From NCBI GenBank assembly GCA_017439585.1, contig JAFSIV010000008.1:43688-107687 (forward strand): 64,000 nt of DNA, in the 5' to 3' direction. The translations under genes were made by a program, and so were the position numbers. Below, in pieces: positions 27,143 through 35,644 of the stretch. This stretch comes from Clostridia bacterium. GTDB taxonomy: Bacteria; Bacillota; Clostridia; Oscillospirales; Acutalibacteraceae. Position 1 is the first letter of the stretch; the number at the start of each line of letters is the position of its first letter. The notes under the pieces are model-generated. The model did no database searches, was not told where the DNA came from, and was given only the letters and a program-made list of their open reading frames with translations.

Positions 27143-29242
27143 TCAATACGAACGGAATGAAATTTCCTTATAGGTGTTATATGCAAACTGACTGATATTT
27201 TGCACAATGCTTATCACAAGTAATATCAAAAATACAATCAAGCATATTCCCACTAATACCAATATAACGGTAATTACCGTTTTGCCCGGAGTATAATCGT
27301 GGGTCATCATAAGTCCTGCAAACAGCAAAAACAATACCCAAACAACTAACACCGTTTTAAAAAATGTATAGAATGCCAATTCATCCACCGTAACAATGTT
27401 TGAAACAATCAGTAACGGCAAAGCAAAAATAACATAAGGCTTTAAAGCATAGCAGGTTGCTATATAAATGTCCTTTAAGGTTCCCTTGCCATCCATCAAA
27501 GTAGTAAAGCACCAGTTTGCAACAACGTAGAACAACAACGGTAAAAGCAGCATAAGAACTTTAAATATTACCCGTTCTTCGCCAGGGGAAACCTCTGTTG
27601 CGATATATCCCCCGAACTGTATGTTCAGTGCATAAAGCACAAAGAATAATACTGCAATCACAGTAGCTGTCCGCACATTACCCTTGCGTTCGTGCTTTAA
27701 ATCCCAGAAACCATCAAAGGGATGTATCATAATATAATTCGCATACTTAAAGCTTTGATAACCATCGCTTTGTGCAAGTCGCGAACCTAATTTTTTCTTT
27801 TTTATCACAACTCTTATTCCGATAAATACTGCTATCAGGACAACTGCCGATAAAATACCATAAGGAAAATATTCACGAATTAATCCATCACGAGTTTTGT
27901 TAAAAGCGTCATTATACAGGTCATATCTGCGAATAACGCTTAGTTTTTTTAGCGCCTGAGAATATTGCTCTTTATAAAGCAACATTTTTGCCAGACATAT
28001 ATCTGCCGTCAGATAGCTGGAATCAATATCCTTAATCTCATTCCAAGCCTCTTCTGCGAGTTCATATTTTCCGTTATTATAAAGGGAAAGTGCGCTTAAA
28101 ATCTTTTGAGAAAATACCGTTTCCGAAAGAACGGTAATTGAATTTTTAAATGAATCGGTTACGATAAGCTTTGCAGACTCACCGGCTGTTGCAGGTATAT
28201 ATTCAAGTGCCGAAGCGGAATAAAAAAGACCCTTCTGATTTCCGTTTCCACCGAAAGCATAAAGCAACATACCGTCCTCTGTATAGGCATATATTTTTCC
28301 TTGCAATGAATCCAGCACAAAGTAAATATCCTCACCTATTTTACCGGAATCATATAAAGCAACATCAGTAAAATACGGTTCATATGTAGTATTTCCCAAA
28401 TAGACGCTATCACCGTAGCCATCATAAGGCTCGACAAGAATATTGTCACCGTCACTGTTAAGCTTACCCACCGGAACCTTTTTGGAGGTTTGGGAGGCAA
28501 CATATAAAAATCCGTTGTCATCCATCGTTATAGCGCTATATTCCGTTGGAACATAAGACTCCATATTAGCAAGCTGTTCCTTGGTGGCTATTTTTCTCCA
28601 TAATATCTCCGCCAAGTCAGGCTCAACGTTTGGGGCACCAACAAAATTCATGAATTCCCCATTTTCGTCAAGCACAAGTACTCCCAAATTTATTCCTTTA
28701 CTTATAACATACATTTTTCCGGTAGAATCAACCGTAAGCTTAATAGGTACATACTGATAATCTTCTTCCAGCATTGGTATGACCGGACGCTTATAAATAT
28801 CTTTACAGATGTATCCCTGTTTTGTTATTTCAAATGCTACTATACGCGCATTACCTGAATCGGATACATATAAGCTGTCGTTATCTGCCCATATTCCCTT
28901 GGGCTCTAAAAAACTATGCTGTGCGTTTTCAAATGCAAAGTTCTGAATATACTCAAAGCTTTCAAGATGTGAATCTGTTACCGCAATACGTCCGTTTTTG
29001 GAATCACATATATAAATTGTTCCATTATCGGTCACACACACATCCGTCGGCTCACTAAATCCGGTCGATACAACTTTTTGCGTTTCATATGCCGCAGAAA
29101 CACCGATTGGCTCTCCGTCAGAATCGTAAATGTATGTTTCATACACCGAAGCCGGTGTATAGTCCACAGTAGCAGAAACCATAGGCGCAAAAGCACAGGA
29201 TAAAAGAACTGCACAGATGACGATAAAACTAAATTTTTTCAA
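27143..29242 (-). CDS. NHL-repeat beta-propeller protein with C-terminal YIP1-family membrane domain
   Basis: 699 aa. Signal peptide (IVICAVLLSCAFAPMVSA, ~5-23), then an NHL/SMP-30-like propeller (~50-375; repeated blades such as PTDVCVTDNGTIYICDSKNGR and YVSDSGNARIVAFE), a short TPR-like helical stretch (~380-445, ALSLYNNGKYELAEEAW), a membrane helix (~460-480), and a YIP1-like bundle of about five helices (~525-690). The sensor-like propeller is therefore outside and joined to a membrane bundle. Orthologues accompany DUF5696 and sugar permeases. A role as accessory or assembly factor of the transporter is inference. Confidence 0.78.
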   Translation of the reverse strand: MKKFSFIVICAVLLSCAFAPMVSATVDYTPASVYETYIYDSDGEPIGVSAAYETQKVVSTGFSEPTDVCVTDNGTIYICDSKNGRIAVTDSHLESFEYIQNFAFENAQHSFLEPKGIWADNDSLYVSDSGNARIVAFEITKQGYICKDIYKRPVIPMLEEDYQYVPIKLTVDSTGKMYVISKGINLGVLVLDENGEFMNFVGAPNVEPDLAEILWRKIATKEQLANMESYVPTEYSAITMDDNGFLYVASQTSKKVPVGKLNSDGDNILVEPYDGYGDSVYLGNTTYEPYFTDVALYDSGKIGEDIYFVLDSLQGKIYAYTEDGMLLYAFGGNGNQKGLFYSASALEYIPATAGESAKLIVTDSFKNSITVLSETVFSQKILSALSLYNNGKYELAEEAWNEIKDIDSSYLTADICLAKMLLYKEQYSQALKKLSVIRRYDLYNDAFNKTRDGLIREYFPYGILSAVVLIAVFIGIRVVIKKKKLGSRLAQSDGYQSFKYANYIMIHPFDGFWDLKHERKGNVRTATVIAVLFFVLYALNIQFGGYIATEVSPGEERVIFKVLMLLLPLLFYVVANWCFTTLMDGKGTLKDIYIATCYALKPYVIFALPLLIVSNIVTVDELAFYTFFKTVLVVWVLFLLFAGLMMTHDYTPGKTVITVILVLVGICLIVFLILLVISIVQNISQFAYNTYKEISFRSY

Positions 29243-29261
29243 TAGTTTCCCCTCCTGAATA

Positions 29262-30188
29262 TCAATCCTTCATTCCTGAAGCCGACATAGTTTCTATAAC
29301 ATTTGACTGACTGAAAATAAAAATAACAATAGGAATAATCATCATAAACACCGCCACAGCAGCGCCTATGCCGGCACGGGCAATATTTACTGCGGTTCCG
29401 GCACCGGTAATCTGATTCAAAGCTGCAGGCAGAGTTTTCAATTCTTCCTTATAAATAAAATTGTTGCTTCCTATGGGCCAAAGTGACTGTACTGAAAGAA
29501 GCAATAATGTAAGCCAAGCAGGCTTAACATTAGGCATTACTATTCTCCAAAAAATCAAATTTTGATTTGCACCGTCAATTCTTGCCGCCTCTAAAAGCGA
29601 ATCAGGTATCTGCTCCATAAACTGCTTCATAAGGTATAATCCTAATGACATACCGAAAGCAGGTACGATCAAAGCTAAGTATGTATCTACCCATTCAAGT
29701 TTAGACATTACCAAATAATTAGGTATTGCCGTTACATCTGCATTAAACATAAGTGAAAATACAACTAAGCTAAACAGAAAACTTTTTCCTGGGAATTTTT
29801 TCTTGGCAAGAGGGTAAGCACACATTGAGGATAATATAATATGACCTGCCGTACCCACTCCGGTAATAAGTAAGCTGTTAAAGATATATCTTATGAACGG
29901 AACATTAGAGGTCGACATAACGATAAACATATCTTTAAAGTTTTTAAATGTTGGATTAGTCGGAAACAACTGGGGTGGAAATACGAACAATTCATCTTGC
30001 GGCTTAAAGGCATTTGAAATCATTAGCAGCATTGGAAGAGCCATAAATATCGAAAACACAAGCAATACCATCGTTAATGTAATTGTTCCTGTTTTCGAAC
30101 GGTTAACCTTTTTACTGCGATTCAAACTTTTAAAGGTTCTTCTACGGAAATGCTTTTTCTTGATTGAATAATTCTTTGAGATTGTCAT
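29262..30188 (-). CDS. Carbohydrate ABC transporter permease (MalG type)
   Basis: 308 aa. Arg/Lys-rich cytosolic N-terminus (KKHFRRRTFKSLNRSKKVNR), six membrane helices beginning at ~35 (TITLTMVLLVFSIFMALPML), and coupling loop LEAARIDGANQNLIFWRIVMP (~195-215). Ends with VIETMSASGMKD, the usual tail of LplC/MalG-like permeases. It is the partner of the permease ending at 30200 (11-base gap). These two with the binding proteins at 31120 and 34064 form the first import system. Confidence 0.94.
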   Translation of the reverse strand: MTISKNYSIKKKHFRRRTFKSLNRSKKVNRSKTGTITLTMVLLVFSIFMALPMLLMISNAFKPQDELFVFPPQLFPTNPTFKNFKDMFIVMSTSNVPFIRYIFNSLLITGVGTAGHIILSSMCAYPLAKKKFPGKSFLFSLVVFSLMFNADVTAIPNYLVMSKLEWVDTYLALIVPAFGMSLGLYLMKQFMEQIPDSLLEAARIDGANQNLIFWRIVMPNVKPAWLTLLLLSVQSLWPIGSNNFIYKEELKTLPAALNQITGAGTAVNIARAGIGAAVAVFMMIIPIVIFIFSQSNVIETMSASGMKD

Positions 30189-30199
30189 CGCATTTCCTC

Positions 30200-31102
30200 C
30201 TATTCATCCTTGCCCGCAAGCAATTTTTGCACAATCATATTAATAGCCATCATAATTACAAATAATATTGTTGCAATAGCCGAAGCATATCCCATTTCAT
30301 ATCTTACGTTACCGTAATCCTGTAATAAATGCACCATTGTATAAAGACTGTAATTGGTACTTGGGAAGCCATAAAGCGCCGTAATAACGCTTCCTGTTCC
30401 GAAAGCTCCGGTTATACTCATAACTGCACCAAACATCAACTGCGGCTTCATTGAAGGCAGAGTGATATACCACATTTCTTGATAACGGTTTTTTATGCCG
30501 TCGATAGCCGCAGCCTCATACATTTTAGGGTCTACATTCTTAAATCCGGCAATAAAGGATAAAAATCCCGCACCAAAACTCATCCAAAGCATTACAGCTA
30601 TTGCAGAGCCTAACATATAATCCGAATCGGTTAGCCACTGTATAGGTTTGTATGCAATTCCCAGATTCATTAGTATTCCGTTTAAAAAACCGTATGCATC
30701 ACCGCTGTATATAATCGCCCATATACTGTAAGCGCCTCCGCTAATAACCGGAGAATAGAACAACAGTGTTAAAATTGCTCTGGTTTTGTCGCCAAGCTCA
30801 TTGAGAATCCAAGCAAGCAATAAGCTTAACATAAATCCGGCGGGACCTGTTATGATAGCTAACAAAAGAGTGTTTTTTAAGGCTATCGGAAACAGTGAGT
30901 CATCTAAAAACAAACGAAAATAATTATCAAGACCTACAAATACCGGCGCTTGCACGATATCAAATCTTGTGAAACTTAAAATCATTGAAATACCAACCGG
31001 CAAAACCGTAAATACAAAAAATATCAGCATAAACGGTAATATATATAGGTAATCGGCTTTGTAACGTCTCCAGAAAGAAGCAATACTATTATTCTTTTTC
31101 AT
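30200..31102 (-). CDS. Sugar ABC transporter permease (MalF/UgpA type)
   Basis: 300 aa. First helix LYILPFMLIFFVFTVLPVGIS (~18-38), then GLDNYFRLFLDDSLF, a loop typical of MalF/UgpA-type permeases, six helices in all, and coupling loop YEAAAIDGIKNRYQEMWYITLP (~195-216). It lies 17 bases after the gene for the solute-binding fusion protein, in one operon. Confidence 0.94.
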   Translation of the reverse strand: MKKNNSIASFWRRYKADYLYILPFMLIFFVFTVLPVGISMILSFTRFDIVQAPVFVGLDNYFRLFLDDSLFPIALKNTLLLAIITGPAGFMLSLLLAWILNELGDKTRAILTLLFYSPVISGGAYSIWAIIYSGDAYGFLNGILMNLGIAYKPIQWLTDSDYMLGSAIAVMLWMSFGAGFLSFIAGFKNVDPKMYEAAAIDGIKNRYQEMWYITLPSMKPQLMFGAVMSITGAFGTGSVITALYGFPSTNYSLYTMVHLLQDYGNVRYEMGYASAIATILFVIMMAINMIVQKLLAGKDE

Positions 31103-31119
31103 ATTTTTACCCCTTTCTG

Positions 31120-33996
31120 TTATTCAAGATTATATTCATTTCTCTTATTTTCAAGCTCAATAGTTATATCATTAGCCGCATCGTTCATAGTTTTTCTAAC
31201 TTCGTAATTCTCATATACGATATTTCTTAAAGAAAACTCGAACAATCGTGAGGTATAATATCCACCCGGCACCTCGGTATACTCTTTAAGATTTTCCTGC
31301 TGATATAACATACTGTCTTTCATATCTTGGTTCCATCTTACCAGCTTCATAGCATTCTTATTTGCCGGATTATATCTGGCGGCAGAGCCCACAATAGCTT
31401 CCAGACTTTTGCCAAAGCTGTCCTGAGTTTCTGAGCTTCCCCACCATTTCAAAAATTCTGCCGAAGCTTTTTTGTTGTCAGAATCTGCCATTAACACTGT
31501 TCCCGCTGAACGTGTAACTGCAAGGTGACTTACGTTTCCATCCTCGCCAACCGTTCCCGGAACCGGCAGCATTCCCCAGAGATTTTTTATCTCCGGTGCA
31601 AACATCATTAAATTGTTGTACATTGTAAAATCAACCACAGCTATCGGCATTTCGCCGTTGCGGAATCGGTTTGCAAAGTCAAAAGAAATATCGAAACCGT
31701 ATTCCTTATAGAGTATTGAAAACAATTTCATACTATCTATTGCCGCATCACTTGCTAGTAAGGACTTCTTTGTGTCCTCGGTATAAAGTGAACCGCCGTT
31801 TTGATATAAAAATGTTATATAATTATCTATAGTCGGAAGCAGACCGAAAGAAAGCGAACTTTTTTTAAGCTTTGGTAGAACAGTCTCAAGAATCGAATCC
31901 CAAGTGCTCAAATCCGAAGCTTGAATATTAAGCTCTTGCAAAATATCCTTTCTATAAAACATCATTGTCCAGGTTTGAACTTCCGGCATAGCATATATTC
32001 CATCGCGGAAACTAAAAGCATTCAACGAATATTCGTGAAATTGTTCTTTAAGATAGCTTTCATCAAAATAATTATAAAGATTTTCTGCCGCACCGCGCAA
32101 TGCAAGATTGTTGACATCCGCCTGCGGTATGCCCAACACAACATCAGGTCCCTTATGAGCAAGAATAGATGGCAGAAGTGCAGTAGCTGCCACAAGCTGC
32201 ACCTGAACCGCAATATCGGTGTTGGGAGTAAAATTAGAATTTGTCATCTGACGTAGAATTTGCGCTTGGTCCTGAGAGGTAGTCGACCATATTGTTATTT
32301 CCTTATCGGATTCAATCTCAGTTTGACCTATTATCGCATAGTCCATAACAAATGATGAAAAGAAACTTTTAAAATAATGCGCAGCCAATTTAAAAAAGTT
32401 AACCTCTCCCTCAGAAAGCTCTTCGGAAGACGAAGAAAGGCGAATCCAGTCTAGCTGCAGAGGCTGGCCACGCTGTTCGTTAATCCATGTACCAAAAGAA
32501 GCAATATTCTCCTTAAAGGTAGTCAGTCTGACAGATATCTTATCTGTATCACGTAGCATTAAATCAATATTTGTGTACAAACGTTTGACATCTACCATAG
32601 ATGCCGAATTTCCCTCTATGACAAAAATATCCTTTTCCAGTTGCTTTAATCCTTTACTAAGAACCTTCATCTGCTCGATTGCATCTGGTAAGGTTTTATC
32701 GAATCGGTAATCGCGATATGGATCGGGATTAGCGCCCGTAACGGCAATAATTTGTCTATATACGCCGTTGAGCTCGTTTAAAAGTTCATCTGATTTGATT
32801 ATAACATCGGTGTAATCCCCAAGCGAAACCGACATTCTTATTGTATGCTCGCCCTTTTCTAAATAAAATTCATACGGTTTTCCGGCTTCATCCGAAAAAT
32901 ACGCGGATTGCCATGTTGTCCCGTAAGGGAAAAGCCAACATTCTGCCTCTGTAAAAGGTGTTTCACCGTCAATAGTAATCCTTCTGCAACAGCCTCGACT
33001 ATCCTTAAACGCCTGTTTAAAGTGTGAAGAAATTGCATATAGCCCTGATTCTTTAACAGTAAATTTCCATTCTATCCACTGGTCAGCATTAGACCACATT
33101 GAGCCGCCTACTGTATTGTATAAAATTTTATACGGTGAATAAGGCTCAACCGTTGGAGAGGTTCTGTCAGAAACAGCATATAGCATTTGGGAGGATTTTA
33201 CATCGGCATCCTCTGCTTGCAAAGTAATTGTAGATTCAGATTTAACCGACGAAAATTTGGAATAGCCCTTAGAAACCGTACTGTAAGAATAAGTCTCACA
33301 TTCCACCGGTGAGACAAAGGTTGCCGAGCCAATCACCGTTGGCTCAGATATACTTTCAAGCGTTACTGTATGCTGACCGGCAGAAAGATAAAAACACAGC
33401 GGAGAAGATATCAAACCCGAGGGGTCCAATGCATATTGCTCTGTCCAATCGGCAAATTCCTCCTGCTCTATCATAATTTCATTGCCTTGAATATCAATGT
33501 CCGGTTCATCCTTGGAATCATGCCAAAGTCTTGAAAAGGAAAAACTCTCCGCTTCTACAAATGGCACCTCGCCGTCAAGCTTTATTTTTCGTTCAATAGA
33601 ACCACCAGTTCCCTTAACCGTAAAATACTCCAACTTAAAGTAATACAATCCGCTTTCCTTCACCTGAAAGCTCCAAGAAACAGCTTCACCCTCGGCTTGA
33701 TACACTCCGGGTCTACCCTCACAGTCATCATCATAATATGATTTACCATATTTATCAAAGCTTGCCTGTGGGGCAGTTAATTTCACCGTTTCCTTCGAAT
33801 ATTCCTCGGACTGAAATTTGTTAATATACTCTTCGTAGGATTCCTTTTCCTGCGAAGGCTCAATCGCATTCCAATCAAACGCTACGATTTCGGAAGCTTC
33901 TATAACACAAAAAGTTGATGCCATTATAAGCACCAACACAAGTGCCAACATTCGTAAGCCTGTTCTTTTTATAGTTCTTACGCAACCGTATTTCAT
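31120..33996 (-). CDS. Secreted fusion: two carbohydrate-binding-like modules plus family 1 solute-binding domain
   Basis: 958 aa. A signal peptide (MLALVLVLIMASTFCVIEA, ~16-34) lacks a proper lipobox. Two similar beta-sandwich modules follow (~45-240 and ~255-400); shared features are ESGLYYFKLEYFTVKG / ESGLYAISSHFKQ, IDGETPFTEAECW, and GQHTVTLES / GEHTIRMSV, which look like CBM6/35-type modules. A helical linker (~405-500) leads to an extracellular solute-binding domain (~550-950; GPDVVLGIPQADVNNLA, YAMPEVQTWTMMFYRKDIL, GTVLMADSDNKKASAEFLKWW). It would bind polymer and present sugar to the adjacent permeases. Without a lipobox its attachment is unclear: an uncleaved signal anchor or a CBM-held form are both possible. 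Confidence 0.8.
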   Translation of the reverse strand: MKYGCVRTIKRTGLRMLALVLVLIMASTFCVIEASEIVAFDWNAIEPSQEKESYEEYINKFQSEEYSKETVKLTAPQASFDKYGKSYYDDDCEGRPGVYQAEGEAVSWSFQVKESGLYYFKLEYFTVKGTGGSIERKIKLDGEVPFVEAESFSFSRLWHDSKDEPDIDIQGNEIMIEQEEFADWTEQYALDPSGLISSPLCFYLSAGQHTVTLESISEPTVIGSATFVSPVECETYSYSTVSKGYSKFSSVKSESTITLQAEDADVKSSQMLYAVSDRTSPTVEPYSPYKILYNTVGGSMWSNADQWIEWKFTVKESGLYAISSHFKQAFKDSRGCCRRITIDGETPFTEAECWLFPYGTTWQSAYFSDEAGKPYEFYLEKGEHTIRMSVSLGDYTDVIIKSDELLNELNGVYRQIIAVTGANPDPYRDYRFDKTLPDAIEQMKVLSKGLKQLEKDIFVIEGNSASMVDVKRLYTNIDLMLRDTDKISVRLTTFKENIASFGTWINEQRGQPLQLDWIRLSSSSEELSEGEVNFFKLAAHYFKSFFSSFVMDYAIIGQTEIESDKEITIWSTTSQDQAQILRQMTNSNFTPNTDIAVQVQLVAATALLPSILAHKGPDVVLGIPQADVNNLALRGAAENLYNYFDESYLKEQFHEYSLNAFSFRDGIYAMPEVQTWTMMFYRKDILQELNIQASDLSTWDSILETVLPKLKKSSLSFGLLPTIDNYITFLYQNGGSLYTEDTKKSLLASDAAIDSMKLFSILYKEYGFDISFDFANRFRNGEMPIAVVDFTMYNNLMMFAPEIKNLWGMLPVPGTVGEDGNVSHLAVTRSAGTVLMADSDNKKASAEFLKWWGSSETQDSFGKSLEAIVGSAARYNPANKNAMKLVRWNQDMKDSMLYQQENLKEYTEVPGGYYTSRLFEFSLRNIVYENYEVRKTMNDAANDITIELENKRNEYNLE

Positions 33997-34017
33997 ATAC
34001 TATCCTCCGTATTACTA

Positions 34018-34050
34018 TTCGTATGGCCACCTTAAAGGTGACCATACGAA
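34018..34050 (-). repeat. Stem-loop downstream of the solute-binding lipoprotein gene
   Basis: TTCGTATGG-CACCT pairs with AGGTG-CCATACGAA around a tiny loop; no T run. It sits in the 67-base gap between the lipoprotein gene and the fusion gene and is placed to stabilise the upstream message or dampen read-through. Confidence 0.6.
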
Positions 34051-34063
34051 CTAACAAACGCTA

Positions 34064-35590
34064 TTAAAACAATTCACTGATTGTTTTGTTATAAGATGTA
34101 CCAATCGCGTCAATTGCCGCACTAGGTGTATTTTTATCGTAGAAAATCGGTGTTTCCATAGCCGATTCAATGAATGCACTGTAAACTCTGGGAAGTCCTA
34201 CGCCAGGGTCGGATTCCATGTTTGCTAGTAATTTAAGATACATATTGAGGCTCTTGGTATCGCCACTCTGGAAATAGTCGGCAGCAACTTCATCTTGCCA
34301 ACTGTTCTTATCATATCCCTTAGGATACTCTGCCAAAGCATTAAGTATTTTCGCTGTAAAATCCTTTTCGGTATTAGTCTTTGTAATGGTAAATACACGA
34401 GCATAGGAGCTTAAACTGTTATAGCCTTTATTTCCGGCATCGGGTCCAAGCGGTACGGGGAGTAAGCCGTAGCTTATGTTATTTCCTTTTTTAGCAATCT
34501 TTGGACGAATCTGCTGGTTAAGTACCCATGAGTCGTCCATAAGGAAAGCAAGCTTACCGTCAATAAATGCCTGGGTATAATCAGGAGCAGCGTTGTTTGC
34601 CTGACCGTCCTCAAACTGAGCCGATACAGTATAATATACCTTGTTGGTGTTTACCAAATCATACATCCAATCCAATGCATTTTTAATATTTTTGCTTGTA
34701 TAGGTAGCAGTTGCCTTACCTGAGGAATTAATGGTAACTACCTTACCGCCGTTTGCTGCCATTAACATCTGAGCAACCTTAGCAGGTGTACCGCCTAAGC
34801 CATAGGTACCCTTTGAGGTATCGGTTGCAGCCTTTGCATATTCAAGGAATTTTGCAAAAGTCCACTTCTTATTCTCCACGAGAGTATAAATGTCATCGGC
34901 CTTGATTCCCTTGCTAGCAAGAAGAGTCTTGTTTACAACCATACAGAAACGAAGCTCAGGCGGTTTTTCGAACTGAACGCCATAATGCTTTGTACCAAGT
35001 GTAGCCGCTTTAGTATATCCCGGCCAGAAATTAGGATTTTTAACATTAACACCGGCAACATCATCCCAGGGTATAATATAACCCGCAGAAGCCAAAGCAG
35101 TGATATCTTCTACGTTAGTTTCCAGTATATTAGCAACCTTTTTTCCTGCCATAATAAGTGCAGCCAAATTGTTAGTATTCGGATAACCGCTGATTACCTT
35201 AATTTTCACACCGTATTGTTTCTCTACCTCAGCAGCTCGCTCCCAGAACAACTTTTCAAAGGTATACTGAGCCTTGCTTTTGCTTTGTGGCAAATAAGCA
35301 GACATAATTGTAAAGGTCTTGCCTTTTGTTTCTACCTTGGTGTTTGAATTTCCACTTGAACCGGTTGTTGATGAATTGTCCTTGTTTGAAGAAGCATTGT
35401 TTCCAGAACCACCGTCTTCGGAAGAATCTCCTTCACCCTGTTCATCTTCTACCCACTCAACAGTAGAATAAACACTGTACATGTCTTCGCCATTTGTTTT
35501 TTTACAACCTGAGAAGGATAAAACGAAAAGTGCCAGCATAAGCACAAATGCAATACCCCTAACTAAAATCATATTAATTTGCTTTTTCAT
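34064..35590 (-). CDS. Extracellular sugar-binding lipoprotein (family 1 solute-binding protein)
   Basis: 508 aa. Lipoprotein signal with lipobox FSGC (MLALFVLSFSGC, Cys ~29), then a ~60-residue Ser/Gly/Asn/Glu-rich linker, then the two-lobed binding domain (~95-508): LAALIMAGKKVANILETNVEDI, AFIDGKLAFLMDDSWVLNQ, SYGLLPVPLGPDAGNKGYNS. These are typical of substrate-binding proteins for oligosaccharide ABC importers. It is followed by the fusion protein and the two permeases. The stem-loops on both sides fit the usual need for more binding protein than permease. Confidence 0.92.
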   Translation of the reverse strand: MKKQINMILVRGIAFVLMLALFVLSFSGCKKTNGEDMYSVYSTVEWVEDEQGEGDSSEDGGSGNNASSNKDNSSTTGSSGNSNTKVETKGKTFTIMSAYLPQSKSKAQYTFEKLFWERAAEVEKQYGVKIKVISGYPNTNNLAALIMAGKKVANILETNVEDITALASAGYIIPWDDVAGVNVKNPNFWPGYTKAATLGTKHYGVQFEKPPELRFCMVVNKTLLASKGIKADDIYTLVENKKWTFAKFLEYAKAATDTSKGTYGLGGTPAKVAQMLMAANGGKVVTINSSGKATATYTSKNIKNALDWMYDLVNTNKVYYTVSAQFEDGQANNAAPDYTQAFIDGKLAFLMDDSWVLNQQIRPKIAKKGNNISYGLLPVPLGPDAGNKGYNSLSSYARVFTITKTNTEKDFTAKILNALAEYPKGYDKNSWQDEVAADYFQSGDTKSLNMYLKLLANMESDPGVGLPRVYSAFIESAMETPIFYDKNTPSAAIDAIGTSYNKTISELF

Positions 35591-35614
35591 AAAATTTCTC
35601 CTTAATTTATTTAT

Positions 35615-35644
35615 GTAATCCCGTAATCATTTACGGGTAATTAC
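35615..35644 (-). repeat. Stem-loop overlapping the stop of the 996-aa gene
   Basis: GTAAT-CCCGTAA pairs with TTTACGGG-ATTAC around TCA, which is the stop codon of the upstream gene. It lies 24 bases before the lipoprotein start. Possibly an RNA-processing or stability element. Confidence 0.45.
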
